Source: Spirosoma terrae (lineage in GTDB: Bacteria; Bacteroidota; Bacteroidia; Cytophagales; Spirosomataceae). Taken from it: a DNA stretch of 64,000 nucleotides. The translations under genes were made by a program, and so were the position numbers. The stretch lies in contig NZ_JAAFZH010000003.1 of assembly GCF_010435915.1 (NCBI RefSeq), positions 1 to 64,000 on the forward strand, in the 5' to 3' direction. Under the pieces are notes generated by a model. It was not told the origin of the DNA, ran no database searches, and was given only the letters and a program-made list of their open reading frames with translations. Each line of letters opens with the position of its first letter. Position 1 is the stretch's first letter. Below, piece by piece: positions 25,699 through 35,353 of the stretch.

Positions 25699-26048
25699 AG
25701 TTTTTAATTGATGCTCAGCTTCCCAAAGCACTGGCTGTTTTTATGCGTGAAAAAGGTATCGATGCCGTTCATACGCTCGAGTTGCCAAATCGAAATGCGA
25801 CAAAAGATAGTGAAATAAGGATGCTATCGATGGCCAATGAACGGATCGTTATTTCTAAAGATGCAGATTTTTATGATAGTTATACGGCAAAGCAGGAGCC
25901 TTATAAGCTGGTCTATTTAACTATTGGTAATCTAAGTAATAAAGACCTTTTGCATCTATTCGATAAAAATTTAGGTCATCTCATGGCTGTTCTTGAACGC
26001 AGCTCTGTCGTTGAGATGAATCAACATTTTCTGATTACGCTATTTTAG
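25695..26048 (+). CDS. DUF5615 PIN-like protein, toxin candidate
   Basis: This 117-residue PIN-like nuclease candidate starts with GTG inside the stop of the DUF433 gene. The acidic residues expected in a PIN-like site are present: Asp6 in FLIDAQLP, Asp in KDSEI, and the SKDADF motif with two Asp. Family members are predicted RNases in type II toxin-antitoxin-like pairs. Activity and toxicity here are inferred. Confidence 0.85.
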   Translation: MKFLIDAQLPKALAVFMREKGIDAVHTLELPNRNATKDSEIRMLSMANERIVISKDADFYDSYTAKQEPYKLVYLTIGNLSNKDLLHLFDKNLGHLMAVLERSSVVEMNQHFLITLF

Positions 26049-26060
26049 TAAAGACTTTTG

Positions 26061-26100
26061 TCGAACGGGCTTCGGGCTGACTAGCCCGAAGCCCGTTCGA
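26061..26100. terminator. 18-bp perfect hairpin between convergent genes
   Basis: TCGAACGGGCTTCGGGCT (26061-26078) and its exact complement (26083-26100) flank the 4-nt loop GACT. The stem lies 12 bp after the toxin-like gene and 2 bp beyond the stop of the minus-strand permease, so it serves both. It lacks long T runs. Confidence 0.75.
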
Positions 26101-26102
26101 TT

Positions 26103-28787
26103 CTACTCCGCTCGTAAACTCTTGGTTGGGTTGGCCAACGCAGCCTTTACGCTTTGTGAACTGATCGTGATTAACGTAATGACAATAGTCAGCAGGCCAG
26201 CCAGCGCAAAGACCCACCACTCCAGATCAACCTTATAGGCAAAGCTTTTCAGCCATTCATTCATGGCCCACCAGGCAAGTGGAGACGCAATCAGTAAGGC
26301 AACGACAATCAGTTTCAAAAAGTCCGTTGATAACAGGCCAACAATACTGACAACACTGGCTCCCAATACCTTCCGAACACCAATCTCTTTGGTTCGCTGC
26401 TCGGCGGTGAACGTAGCCAGACCGAATAATCCCATACAGGAAATCAGAATGGCGATGGCCGTGGCCAGGTTAACCAGCTGGGCCGTTTTTTGCTCCTTTT
26501 CATAGAGTTTGGCAATAGCATCATCGAGGAAGGTGTAGTCGAACTTATTATCGGGATACACTTCCTCCCAAGCTTTTTCAATGTTGGTTAGCGTTGCTTT
26601 TAGGTCGTCCGCCTGCTTGCCTTTCGTTGCCAGTTTGACACCAATTTGTTTTTCTCGGTCGGGCATATTGGCAATGAAGACGGAACTGATTTTTTCGTGG
26701 AACGACTGTTCGTGAAAATCGGCTACCACACCGACGATCGGGAGCTTTTTGTCGCCAAATTCGATAAATTGATTCAGAGCGTCAGCTGGTTTTTTGAACC
26801 CTAACACTTTGGCATACGTAGCATTGATGACAAATTCACGTAGTGAATCGCTGGGTAAGTAGTTGCGTCCAGCCAGTAAGCGAAGTTTATAGAGAGGAAT
26901 ATAATTTGCGTCGCCAATTTTGGCCGATACGTCCGTTTCGATCGTCTTCTTGCCGCGATACGTTAGCTTGGTTACCATGTGGCTGCTGCCCATCGGTGGA
27001 AACCACTGCATCGTAACCTGATCTACTCCAGACAGTTGTTTGATCTTTTGGGCCAATACCTGCCCCTTATCTCCCCAGGGAGCGTGAACGTCGATAATGG
27101 CATCTGTTGAAAAACCAAGATCTTTATTTCGCATGAAACTAAGCTGCCGACCAACCATCAACGTACCAATAATGAAAGCCAGGGAGACCGTAAATTGAAA
27201 GACAATCAGACCTTTACGCAGATAACCTTTTTGGCTGATCTTCAGGCTATTTTGACCTTTTAACGTGAGGGCTGGTAAATAGGAAGATAAAAGCCAGGAT
27301 GGATACAGACCGGCTAATAAGGAGGTGAGGACGATTAGGCTTACCAGGAAAAGAAGGTTTTGCGGGCTGAACAGGTTGTAGGTTAACCCATTGGGAGTCA
27401 GCGATTGCATGGCTGCAAGGATTGGACTCGTAATCAGTAAACCAATCAGTATGGCCAGAAAAGTCAATAGTGCGGTTTCGCTAAGAAATTGCAGAACCAG
27501 ACTTTTTCGACTGCTCCCCATAACCTTCCGAATACCAATCTCTTTCGCGCGTTGCATCGACTGAGCCGTTGAGAGATTGATAAAATTGATGGCGGCAATG
27601 ATCAGAATGAAAGCCGCTACGCCCATCAGGCCATATAACGTTGGTAAGTGCGCTTTTCGAGAGTAATTGTCCCGATAGTCAGCGTTGAAATGGAGGTCGG
27701 ATAGGGGTTGTAAAGCGGGCCAGAATTTCATCTCTTTCGGGTAATGCCGTTGAGCAAATTGCTGAAGCATAGGTGCTACTTTCGCTGGTGTTGTGCCAGC
27801 GGGAAGTTTTACGTAAGCCTGGGAGGCCGACCAGTTATCGTTCCAGCTGTCGAGATTGATTTCTTTCTTTAAATGGCTGGCCCGAACGGTGGCCATCGAG
27901 ATGAAATCGGTAAACGTGAAATCGGTTGGCTGCGTCCAGTCTTTTACAATGCCCGATACGCTGGCCCGTACTGAGTCCTGATAAATGACTTCCCTGCCCA
28001 GTATCTCTGAGAGTGGCAGGTTACCAAAATACTTACGGGCCTTATTCTCGGATAAGACTACGTTAAATGGTTTGTTCAGCGCCGTTTTGGGGTTACCTGC
28101 CAGCCACTGATACGTAAAAATGTCGAAGTATTGCGGATCGGCAACGATAATGTCGGCGTTTCCTCCCGTTCGTCGGCGGCTTTCAAACCGGGTTGGCTTT
28201 TCCTCGCCATTCGGAATTAAAACATCGGTCTCGAGATTGTGAAAAGCGGCCACCGTTTCTAGTCCGGCGATTTCTTTCCGCATGCCTGCCGGAACCGCGT
28301 TTGGGATGAAGCCAACCGAATGCCGCTCGGACGTAGCGTCATACTTAATGTCGCCAACGAGCCGATAGATGCGTTCTCCGTTGGGGTGGAACGTATCGTA
28401 ACTCAGTTCATAATTAGTGATTAGGTAAATGACCAGGCAGGCTGTTACACCGAGCGTCAGACCCAATAAGTTGATCAACGTACTGACTTTGTGCTTCGTC
28501 AGATGGCGAAAGGCGATTTTAAAAAAGTTGCGTAGCATATCAGGACTGGCGAAAAAAGGTGGTGAATAAGCATTGGGTTGACGCTTAATGGCAAATGGGC
28601 GTAAGAAGCTGAGTACTTCCCGTGCATACTGACGTCGGGCTTTGGGCTCACCAAACTGTCGAGCATTACGTTCAAATCGTTCATGTAAATCGCCCTGCAC
28701 TTCTTCCAGCAAGTGAGGTGCACAAAACCACTCGAGGAGCCACTCGGCCCAGCGAGGAGGGTTGGTTCGTTGCGTTGGAGGTTTCAT
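26103..28787 (-). CDS. FtsX/MacB-like ABC permease with N-terminal prefix domain
   Basis: The 894-residue protein starts at the ATG at 28787, which overlaps the stop of the upstream permease by 4 bp. A longer frame to 28937 would read into that gene. Residues 1-80 form a soluble prefix domain (PPRWAEWLLEWFCAPHLLEEVQGDLHERFER) found in Bacteroidota and related permeases next to PadR regulators. Then come a membrane helix (LGLTLGVTACLVIYLIT), a periplasmic MacB-PCD domain, and two FtsX modules with AKEIGIRKVMGSSRKSLVLQFLSE and TKEIGVRKVLGASVVSIVGLLS. No ATPase gene is nearby. A role in lipoprotein or antimicrobial-peptide handling is possible but unproven. Confidence 0.9.
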   Translation of the reverse strand: MKPPTQRTNPPRWAEWLLEWFCAPHLLEEVQGDLHERFERNARQFGEPKARRQYAREVLSFLRPFAIKRQPNAYSPPFFASPDMLRNFFKIAFRHLTKHKVSTLINLLGLTLGVTACLVIYLITNYELSYDTFHPNGERIYRLVGDIKYDATSERHSVGFIPNAVPAGMRKEIAGLETVAAFHNLETDVLIPNGEEKPTRFESRRRTGGNADIIVADPQYFDIFTYQWLAGNPKTALNKPFNVVLSENKARKYFGNLPLSEILGREVIYQDSVRASVSGIVKDWTQPTDFTFTDFISMATVRASHLKKEINLDSWNDNWSASQAYVKLPAGTTPAKVAPMLQQFAQRHYPKEMKFWPALQPLSDLHFNADYRDNYSRKAHLPTLYGLMGVAAFILIIAAINFINLSTAQSMQRAKEIGIRKVMGSSRKSLVLQFLSETALLTFLAILIGLLITSPILAAMQSLTPNGLTYNLFSPQNLLFLVSLIVLTSLLAGLYPSWLLSSYLPALTLKGQNSLKISQKGYLRKGLIVFQFTVSLAFIIGTLMVGRQLSFMRNKDLGFSTDAIIDVHAPWGDKGQVLAQKIKQLSGVDQVTMQWFPPMGSSHMVTKLTYRGKKTIETDVSAKIGDANYIPLYKLRLLAGRNYLPSDSLREFVINATYAKVLGFKKPADALNQFIEFGDKKLPIVGVVADFHEQSFHEKISSVFIANMPDREKQIGVKLATKGKQADDLKATLTNIEKAWEEVYPDNKFDYTFLDDAIAKLYEKEQKTAQLVNLATAIAILISCMGLFGLATFTAEQRTKEIGVRKVLGASVVSIVGLLSTDFLKLIVVALLIASPLAWWAMNEWLKSFAYKVDLEWWVFALAGLLTIVITLITISSQSVKAALANPTKSLRAE

Positions 28788-31438
28788 TCCGATTTCAGGC
28801 TCTTGACCGGATTGGCTAAAGCGGCTCGGATCGATTGAAAACTGACGGTGAAAAACGCAATCAGAATGGCCAGGATGGCGGTCCCGACAAACATCCATAC
28901 GCTGACATCGATCCGGTAGGCATACCCCTGGAGCCACTGGTCGGTGGCGTAGTAGGCTGCCGGGAAGGCAAACAAAAAGGATACGCCAACCAGTTTAAGA
29001 AAATCGGAGGAAAGTAACTGAACAATGCTCGATACGGAAGCGCCCAGCACTTTGCGAATGCCGATCTCTTTGTTACGTCGTTCGGCCGAGAGCGTAGCCA
29101 GCCCAAACAGGCCAATGCAGGAGATAAAAATGGTTAGAATAGCGCCGAAGAGCATAATCTGTTTCCACTTTGCTTCCGATTCGTATTTTTTTAGATTGTC
29201 CTGATCCAGAAAACTATAGGCGTACGGGCTGATTGGGAATAACCGTTTGAAGGTTTTCTCGATATACTGTAAACTCTCCGTTTCGGTATTGGGCTTGATT
29301 TTGACAAAGAATCGGCCGTAGTCGTTTTTCGGCTTCATCGTAAACAATTGCGATTTGATAGCCTGATTTAAAGGTGCGAAATGATAGTCTTTTACAACGC
29401 CGATTACGGTATATTTTTCAGGTGCATCGTAGGAAAAGTCCACGATCTGCCCAATCGGGTTTTTCCAGCCCGCATCTTTCACAAAGCTTTCGTTGACCAA
29501 TACTGAGTTTGTGGAGTCGCTGGGGAAACTCGCTGAGAAATTACGCCCTTTCAGAATCGGGATTTTAAACAGCGGCAGATAGGTTTCGTCGACGGTTTCG
29601 TAGGCAAAATTCAGCTGTTTTTCGCCGTTGTTGACTTTGGCGATGGTCGCCCAGAAACCCCCGTTCTTGGGCGATACGTCGGCAATAGACGGGGATTTCA
29701 TCAGTTCGTCTTTCAGGTGCCGGAAATCGCTCCGTTTCATCGGCGATTTGTTAATCATAACCAGGTTTTTATCGTCATAACCCAGGCTTTTGGTGGTCAG
29801 GTAATTGAACTGAGAATAGATGGTTAACGTAATAACGATCAGGAAAGAAGCCAGCGAAAACTGCAGGACGACCAGGCTTTTCTGTAGGTAGTTTTTACTC
29901 GAAAGGTTGAATCGACTATACAAGGTTTGAACCGGATTATAGCCCGACAGAACCATGGCTGGATAAAAACCGGCCAGCAGCCCTGTCACCACAAACAGAA
30001 TCAGGTAGCCGATTACCAGCTGGGCGTCAAACAAATAGGAAAGGGCCAGGGATTTGTTCGACAACTGATTGAACGTCGGGAGCACCACATAAACGATCAG
30101 GATAGCCGCTATGAACGCGATAAAACACAGGATAAACGATTCGCCGAGAAACTGAATCGTCAGCTGAGATCGGCCCCCGCCCACCACTTTCCGGACGCCT
30201 ATCTCTTTGGCTCGCTTCAGTGAACGTGCTACGGTCAGATTTACGAAATTGATGCAGGCAATCACCAGAATAAACAGCGCAATTCCAGTCAGAATGTACG
30301 AAAACATAGGGTTGCTCTCATCGACTAGCCCGTTGCTGGCTGGAAAGTCTTTGCTGAGGTGCATGTCCGTGAAAGGCTGGAGCGAATAGTCTGTTCTGTT
30401 TTTGAACCCGTATTTATCCGCCATTTCTTTCATGCCTTCCTTGGCATCGGCCTGATAAATCCGATTCATTTTTGCTTCCACCGAGCGTACGTTAGCCTGA
30501 GGAGTAAGCAGCACGAATGTATTCTGGAAAAAGCTGAACCAGTTGCTATTATTGGCCAGCTCTTCTTTCGGAATGATCAATGGCAGCAATACGTCGAATT
30601 TGATGGATGAATTCTGGGGTGATTTGTGGGCCACACCAGTTACGGTATACGGTTCGAACTGCCCTTTTTCTTTCAGGAAAATAACCTTGCCAAGCGCGTT
30701 GGTTGTGCCAAACTGTTTTTCGGCTGTTTCTTCGGAAATAACGACTGATTTTGGCTCGCGTAGGGCTGTTTTGGGGTTGCCATTGAGTAGCGGCAGTGAG
30801 AAAATCTGGAAGAAATCAGGGTCGGTAAAAAACACCTCCTGACTCTGAATGTCGGTGCCCTGCTTCATATCGACTCTATTCGCCTGATACCGGACAAAGC
30901 GCTGAATTTCTGGAATACCAGCACTAAATTTCGGACCCTGAAAATGGCCGGTATAGGGGTTTTTTCCTTCCAGTGATCCGCCAGTCCCGTATTCTTTGCT
31001 TACGATGCGGTAGATGTTGGGGTTGTTGGTATGAAAACGATCATAACTAACCTCATCCTTGGTGTACAGCATAATCAGCATGGCAGCCGCCAACCCAATG
31101 CTAAGACCAATAATGTTGATGCCCGAATAAGCTTTATTACGGCTCAGGTTTCGAAAGGCAATTTTAAAATAGTTTTCCAGCATGGCAGGTCTGAATAAAG
31201 GAGTTGATGGGTATTGACTCGGTTTCCGTTTGATGGCAAATGGCCGTAAGAAGCTAATAACTTCCCGGACGTATTGACGCCTGGCCTGTCGTTGTCCAGC
31301 TTGGCGGGTATTACGTTCGAAGCGTTCGTGCAAATCGCCCTGGACTTCTTCCAGCAGGTGAGGAGCGCAGAACCATTCGAGCAGTCGATTGGCCCAACGG
31401 GGAGGTTCGGCGGGTCGGTTGGGTTGAATGGGTTTCAT
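28784..31438 (-). CDS. FtsX/MacB-like ABC permease with N-terminal prefix domain, paralogue
   Basis: This 884-residue paralogue of the next gene has the same prefix domain (EPPRWANRLLEWFCAPHLLEEVQGDLHERFER), a first helix (GLSIGLAAAMLIMLY), a periplasmic domain and two FtsX modules (AKEIGVRKVVGGGRSQLTIQFLGE and NKEIGIRKVLGASVSSIVQLLS). Its start overlaps the PadR stop by 4 bp (31435-31438) and its stop overlaps the next start by 4 bp, so all three proteins are made in coupled fashion. The paired, diverged permeases may form a heterodimer with an ATPase encoded elsewhere. Confidence 0.9.
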   Translation of the reverse strand: MKPIQPNRPAEPPRWANRLLEWFCAPHLLEEVQGDLHERFERNTRQAGQRQARRQYVREVISFLRPFAIKRKPSQYPSTPLFRPAMLENYFKIAFRNLSRNKAYSGINIIGLSIGLAAAMLIMLYTKDEVSYDRFHTNNPNIYRIVSKEYGTGGSLEGKNPYTGHFQGPKFSAGIPEIQRFVRYQANRVDMKQGTDIQSQEVFFTDPDFFQIFSLPLLNGNPKTALREPKSVVISEETAEKQFGTTNALGKVIFLKEKGQFEPYTVTGVAHKSPQNSSIKFDVLLPLIIPKEELANNSNWFSFFQNTFVLLTPQANVRSVEAKMNRIYQADAKEGMKEMADKYGFKNRTDYSLQPFTDMHLSKDFPASNGLVDESNPMFSYILTGIALFILVIACINFVNLTVARSLKRAKEIGVRKVVGGGRSQLTIQFLGESFILCFIAFIAAILIVYVVLPTFNQLSNKSLALSYLFDAQLVIGYLILFVVTGLLAGFYPAMVLSGYNPVQTLYSRFNLSSKNYLQKSLVVLQFSLASFLIVITLTIYSQFNYLTTKSLGYDDKNLVMINKSPMKRSDFRHLKDELMKSPSIADVSPKNGGFWATIAKVNNGEKQLNFAYETVDETYLPLFKIPILKGRNFSASFPSDSTNSVLVNESFVKDAGWKNPIGQIVDFSYDAPEKYTVIGVVKDYHFAPLNQAIKSQLFTMKPKNDYGRFFVKIKPNTETESLQYIEKTFKRLFPISPYAYSFLDQDNLKKYESEAKWKQIMLFGAILTIFISCIGLFGLATLSAERRNKEIGIRKVLGASVSSIVQLLSSDFLKLVGVSFLFAFPAAYYATDQWLQGYAYRIDVSVWMFVGTAILAILIAFFTVSFQSIRAALANPVKSLKSE

Positions 31439-31773
31439 AGGCTGATGGCTGGGAGTGAATTAGGCGCAATGGAATGCCACAACTGGTCGCGCATGGAGCG
31501 GATGTCGTGTAGTGTACGGCTTCCCAGGGCAGTAACCGTGAATAATCGTTTCCGACGGCCTCCCCGCTCGGCTGTGGACTCGCCCATGCGGGAGGATAAC
31601 ATACCCTTTTCTTCCAGTCGATGGAGGGCCGCGTGAACGGCGCTGATGCTGACCGATCGTCCCGTCTGCCGGTCCAGTTCATCAGTGATAGCAACACCAT
31701 AAGCCCCTTCGCCCAGTACGGCTACTGTCAATAAAACCAACTCCTCGAATTCGCCCAAATACGATCTTCTCAT
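31435..31773 (-). CDS. PadR-family transcriptional regulator
   Basis: This 112-residue protein starts at ATG 31773. A TTG two codons upstream is possible but less likely. The PadR winged helix is plain: EELVLLTVAVLGEGAYGVAITDELDRQTGRSVSISAVHAALHRLEEKGMLSSR, then the wing RRKRLFTVTALG and a C-terminal dimer helix. It is the first gene of a coupled three-gene unit with two permeases, the common Bacteroidota arrangement in which the PadR protein represses its own operon until an inducer is bound. Confidence 0.94.
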   Translation of the reverse strand: MRRSYLGEFEELVLLTVAVLGEGAYGVAITDELDRQTGRSVSISAVHAALHRLEEKGMLSSRMGESTAERGGRRKRLFTVTALGSRTLHDIRSMRDQLWHSIAPNSLPAISL

Positions 31774-31878
31774 CAGCAATCAGATATAATTAAGTTTTGT
31801 AGAACAAATGCTTTGCCAAAATCAAAAAAGGGGATTTTCGCTGCGTATAGCGCTTTATACTACGTAATGCTGTACGAT

Positions 31879-31901
31879 TTCGGACACTGCTGTTGTCCGA
31901 A
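31879..31901. promoter_or_regulatory. Short inverted repeat between PadR and SDR genes
   Basis: TTCGGACA (31879-31886) and TGTCCGAA (31894-31901) form a perfect 8-bp repeat with a 7-bp spacer in the divergent intergenic region. It could be a binding site for the PadR protein or a control site for the SDR gene. There is no direct evidence. Confidence 0.4.
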
Positions 31902-32027
31902 GCCGAACAGGTTAGTACCGACGAGTGCCGTATTAGAAATCTGCAGGAACACTTTGTTCTGCTCGGGCTGGCGTTTAGTTTCGCACTTCTCAGCAAGAGA
32001 TAGTACCAACAGTAGTCTATATAAGTT

Positions 32028-32801
32028 ATGAACCTACCTCTCTGGTCGCTCAGTGGCCAACGCGCGCTTATAACGGGTGGCACTAAAGGAATCGGTGAAG
32101 CCATTGTTCGCCAGTTTCTGGACCTGGGCGCATCCGTATTTATTATTGCCCGCGACAATGACCTCCTTCAAAAGCAATTACTGGCTTACCGAACCCAGGG
32201 ACACGTAGTGGAAGGTCTGGCAACCGATGTAAGTCAGCCCGGCATATCAGCGCATATTATTGATAATATAAAATCGAAATGGGGCGGATTGGATATTCTG
32301 GTCAACAATGCAGGAACGAACATTCGGAAACCGACCGTGGACTATAACCCGGTTGAGTTCGATCATATTCTGAATACCAATTTGCGGTCGGCTTATGAAT
32401 TGAGTCAGGCGGCTTATCCATTATTGAAAGGTTCTGAAACGGGCGGGAAGATCGTGTTTGTCTCATCGGTGTCGGGCATGACCCACACGAGTAGCGGTTC
32501 GCTGTATGGTATGACTAAAGCGGCTCTGCACCAGCTAACACGTAACCTGGCGGTTGAGTGGGCACCTGATTCGATTCGGGTTAATGCCGTAGCGCCCTGG
32601 TACATCAAAACGCCCCTGGCTTCGCCGGTACTGACTAATCCAGAAAAATTAGCCGCCATCTTAAAACGGACGCCCATGAACCGAGTTGGTGAGCCGCAGG
32701 AAGTAGCGTCGGTGGTATCGTTTCTGAGTATGCCTGCTTCGGGATACGTAACAGGGCAGATTATTGCGGCTGATGGCGGTTTGCTGGCCTGGGGGTATTA
32801 A
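32028..32801 (+). CDS. SDR-family oxidoreductase (tropinone reductase-like)
   Basis: This 257-residue classical short-chain dehydrogenase has the Rossmann motif [10 protein letters not shown] (residues 17-26), the NNAG motif (LVNNAGTN near 92), and the catalytic triad Ser (VFVSSVSG), Tyr and Lys (YGMTK). The C-terminal [19 protein letters not shown] is typical of the tropinone reductase-like and 3-oxoacyl-ACP reductase branch. It uses NAD(P)H for an unknown alcohol or ketone. It is divergent from PadR and convergent with the DUF1684 gene, 10 bp away. Confidence 0.92.
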   Translation: MNLPLWSLSGQRALITGGTKGIGEAIVRQFLDLGASVFIIARDNDLLQKQLLAYRTQGHVVEGLATDVSQPGISAHIIDNIKSKWGGLDILVNNAGTNIRKPTVDYNPVEFDHILNTNLRSAYELSQAAYPLLKGSETGGKIVFVSSVSGMTHTSSGSLYGMTKAALHQLTRNLAVEWAPDSIRVNAVAPWYIKTPLASPVLTNPEKLAAILKRTPMNRVGEPQEVASVVSFLSMPASGYVTGQIIAADGGLLAWGY

Positions 32802-32811
32802 GACCGCCATG

Positions 32812-33417
32812 TTAATGCGCTTTCCCGTACGTTTTCTCTCCGGCTTCTATAGCTACGTTCAGAGTGTTTTTTCTGGGTGGGATAGGGCAGGGGTAACCCT
32901 CGTGGTAAGCGCAGTAGGGATTATAGGCTTTATTGAAATCGAGCGTGATACGTCCGTTTTTGATGTCGCTCAGTCGCAGGTCCATGTAGCGGCCACCGCC
33001 ATAGGTGGCAAAGCTGGACGTAGCGTCTTTGAACGGAAGAAATAAATAATCGCGATACTGCGGTAAACGAATCAGGTTCAGGTTCCGGTAGATGGTGAGT
33101 TGTTGTGGCTTCCCATGCAGTGTAAACGACAGAACCGCATAGTCGACATGGGGACGCGTCTGGCCGTTATAGGTTGGCATCTCGAACGGTTCTGATTTGG
33201 GCGTTAACTGAACCGTAGCCTCAACCCGATACGTTGAATCTGGTTCATAGAACCGCAGATAAGACAGGTCTTCTTTCGACTTCAGCGGGCTATTGGAAGA
33301 GGCCAGGAAATCAGCCCGGTACGCATCCCGATGCTTATTGATCGAATCCGTAAAAGCGGTTTGCGCGATGGCATTTGTTGCCAGAAAAATGGCCAGGATA
33401 AGTAGTCGAATACGCAT
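32812..33417 (-). CDS. DUF1684-family exported protein
   Basis: The 201-residue protein starts at 33417, giving the signal peptide MRIRLLILAIFLATNAIAQ. A longer frame to 33798 would run antisense through the thioredoxin gene and is rejected. The DUF1684 pattern is visible: SPLKSKEDLSYLRFYEPD near the N-terminus, YGGGRYMDLRL, and the conserved ending with FNKAYNPYCAYHEGYPCPIPPRKNTLNVAIEAGEK. The family is widespread and of unknown function, and its Cys/His-rich end may bind metal. Confidence 0.9.
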   Translation of the reverse strand: MRIRLLILAIFLATNAIAQTAFTDSINKHRDAYRADFLASSNSPLKSKEDLSYLRFYEPDSTYRVEATVQLTPKSEPFEMPTYNGQTRPHVDYAVLSFTLHGKPQQLTIYRNLNLIRLPQYRDYLFLPFKDATSSFATYGGGRYMDLRLSDIKNGRITLDFNKAYNPYCAYHEGYPCPIPPRKNTLNVAIEAGEKTYGKAH

Positions 33418-33522
33418 AACTTTTTCAACGATAACCGGTTGTATATTCATGAACTGGCAGCGTGCGGACGGTGTTATAATCATGCGAAAGAACCACATCA
33501 GGTCAATAAACGCAACAAGACA

Positions 33523-33834
33523 ATGAGTCAGGCTAAAGAATCTTTCAACGATATAATTAAGGGCGACAAGCCGGTACTTGTCGATTTTTACGCAGACTGG
33601 TGCGGTCCCTGTAAACAGCAGGCTCCCATTCTGAAACAACTGACCGACCGGTCGGGTGATAAAGTTCGGGTTATTAAAATCAATGTCGATCAGGCGCAGG
33701 CGGCTGCCAACCAGTATCAGATCAGAAGTATTCCGACCATGATTATGTTCAAGGACGGTAAGATCGTTTGGCGGCAGTCGGGTGTTCAGTCGTTGCATAC
33801 GCTGGAGGGGCTGGTTAAGCAGTTTGGATCGTAA
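33523..33834 (+). CDS. trxA: Thioredoxin
   Basis: This 103-residue thioredoxin starts at the ATG at 33523. The longer frame from 33439 would precede the fold. The active site is Trp26-Cys27-Gly-Pro-Cys30 in DFYADWCGPCKQQAP, and the cis-proline is in IRSIPTMIMFKDG. No signal peptide is seen, so it works in the cytoplasm as a disulfide reductase. Several thioredoxin genes are usual in these genomes, so the symbol is for the family. Confidence 0.92.
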   Translation: MSQAKESFNDIIKGDKPVLVDFYADWCGPCKQQAPILKQLTDRSGDKVRVIKINVDQAQAAANQYQIRSIPTMIMFKDGKIVWRQSGVQSLHTLEGLVKQFGS

Positions 33835-33858
33835 AATAAGTCATGTATAGTTTGTGAT

Positions 33859-33890
33859 AAAGCTCGGTTACTACGTAGCAACCGGGCTTT
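33859..33890 (+). terminator. Intrinsic terminator after thioredoxin
   Basis: AAAGCTCGGTT pairs with AACCGGGCTTT with one G-T wobble. The loop is ACTACGTAGC, and CGTTTTG follows. It lies 24 bp after the thioredoxin stop. Confidence 0.7.
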
Positions 33891-34012
33891 CGTTTTGGGG
33901 TTGTTAGTAGTTATAGGCGTTTACTGCTTTCTTGTTACGTAATCCATTGATTTGAGTTCGTATGTAGTGTAGAATCAATGCGTTCGATTCGTTTAGCGGA
34001 AACCCTGTAACC

Positions 34013-35350
34013 ATGAAAAAAAGAACTTTTTTAAAGCTATCTTCCGTATTAATGAGCGCTCCCGTATTAGCACCACTGACTGGTTTGGCGGCCGATGAAA
34101 AATTAAAAAACTGGGCAGGCAATTACACGTATAGTACTGATCGTCTGTATCAGGCTAAGTCGCTGGGGCAGGTTCAGGAACTGGTGAAAAAATACAGCAA
34201 ACTTAAAGTGCTTGGAACACGCCATTGTTTCAATGGCATTGCGGATAGCGTTAATAATCTGATCTCGCTACGTCAGATGGATCAGGTTATTGGATTGGAT
34301 ACCAAAGCGCGTACCGTGACTGTCGATGCGAACTTGAGCTATGGTCAGTTGAGCCCATACCTGGAAAGCAAGGGGTTTGCGTTGCATAATCTGGCTTCGT
34401 TGCCGCATATTTCAGTGGCGGGTGCCTGCGCTACCGCTACGCACGGATCTGGCGTTAAAAACGGTAACCTGTCCACAATTGTGTCTGGTATGGAGATCGT
34501 TACGGCGGCTGGTGAGGTGCGAACGCTGTCCCGTAAAAAGGATGGTGATACGTTCCGGGCGGCTGTTGTGCATCTGGGCGCATTGGGCGTCGTAACAAAA
34601 ATTATGCTCGACATCGTACCGACGTATCAGGTTCGGCAATACGTCTATGAAAATTTACCGCTGGCGCAGTTGAAAGAGCACTTTGAGGCTATCGTGTCGA
34701 GTGGGTATAGCGTTAGTCTGTTTACCGATTGGCAGAAGAAACGTATCAATGAAGTCTGGATAAAAAGCCGTGTTTCGGAGGGAGCGAAAGCAGTTCCTGA
34801 GTTTTTCGGGGCTAAGCTGGCAACGAAGAATCTGCATCCAATTGCGGAGCTGTCGGCAGAGAATTGTACGGAGCAGATGGGCAAGCCAGGGCCCTGGTAT
34901 GACCGACTGCCGCATTTTAAAATGGGCTTCACACCCAGTAGTGGCAAGGAATTACAGTCGGAGTATTTTGTGCCCCGCAAGAACGCCGTTGAGGCCATTC
35001 TGGCGATAGAGAAGCTACGTGATCATATCAGTCCGCATCTGTTTATTTCGGAACTTCGTACGATCGATGCCGATACGTTATGGATGAGCCCTTGTTATAA
35101 ACAGCCAAGTCTGGCTATTCACTTTACCTGGAAACAGGATTGGGCATCGGTCAAAAAAGTATTGCCGATGATTGAAAAAGAACTGGCTCCGTTTGCGGCC
35201 CGGCCACACTGGGGTAAACTATTTACACTTTCGGCAAAGACACTTCAATCGCGCTACGAAAAGCTGGACGACTTTAAGAAACTCGTAAAGGAGTATGATC
35301 CGAATGGTAAATTCCGAAACGCCTTTCTGGATTCAACGATTTACGGATAA
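34013..35350 (+). CDS. Exported FAD-dependent alditol oxidase-like protein
   Basis: This 445-residue flavoprotein has an N-terminal export signal with a KR-x-F-L-K core (MKKRTFLKLS) reminiscent of Tat signals. The FAD-binding-4 domain includes LGTRHCFNGI, where His71 matches the His that carries covalent FAD in alditol and xylitol oxidases. SLPHISVAGACATATHGSG follows. The C-terminal ALO-type domain ends in YDPNGKFRNAFL. Known relatives oxidise sugar alcohols to aldoses with oxygen. Periplasmic location and substrate are inferred. It is a single gene. Confidence 0.85.
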   Translation: MKKRTFLKLSSVLMSAPVLAPLTGLAADEKLKNWAGNYTYSTDRLYQAKSLGQVQELVKKYSKLKVLGTRHCFNGIADSVNNLISLRQMDQVIGLDTKARTVTVDANLSYGQLSPYLESKGFALHNLASLPHISVAGACATATHGSGVKNGNLSTIVSGMEIVTAAGEVRTLSRKKDGDTFRAAVVHLGALGVVTKIMLDIVPTYQVRQYVYENLPLAQLKEHFEAIVSSGYSVSLFTDWQKKRINEVWIKSRVSEGAKAVPEFFGAKLATKNLHPIAELSAENCTEQMGKPGPWYDRLPHFKMGFTPSSGKELQSEYFVPRKNAVEAILAIEKLRDHISPHLFISELRTIDADTLWMSPCYKQPSLAIHFTWKQDWASVKKVLPMIEKELAPFAARPHWGKLFTLSAKTLQSRYEKLDDFKKLVKEYDPNGKFRNAFLDSTIYG

Positions 35351-35353
35351 ATC

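Noticed and set aside
31813..32031. 72-codon plus-strand frame directly before the SDR gene
   Set aside because: It spans the divergent promoter region and an inverted repeat, and its Cys-rich translation shows no family pattern.
31790..32158. Open frame on the minus strand across the PadR-SDR gap
   Set aside because: Half of it is antisense to the SDR Rossmann region, and the composition (many Ser, Arg and Tyr without pattern) is not protein-like.
33418..33798. 127-residue N-terminal extension of the DUF1684 protein
   Set aside because: It runs antisense to the thioredoxin active-site region, and a clean signal peptide begins at 33417.
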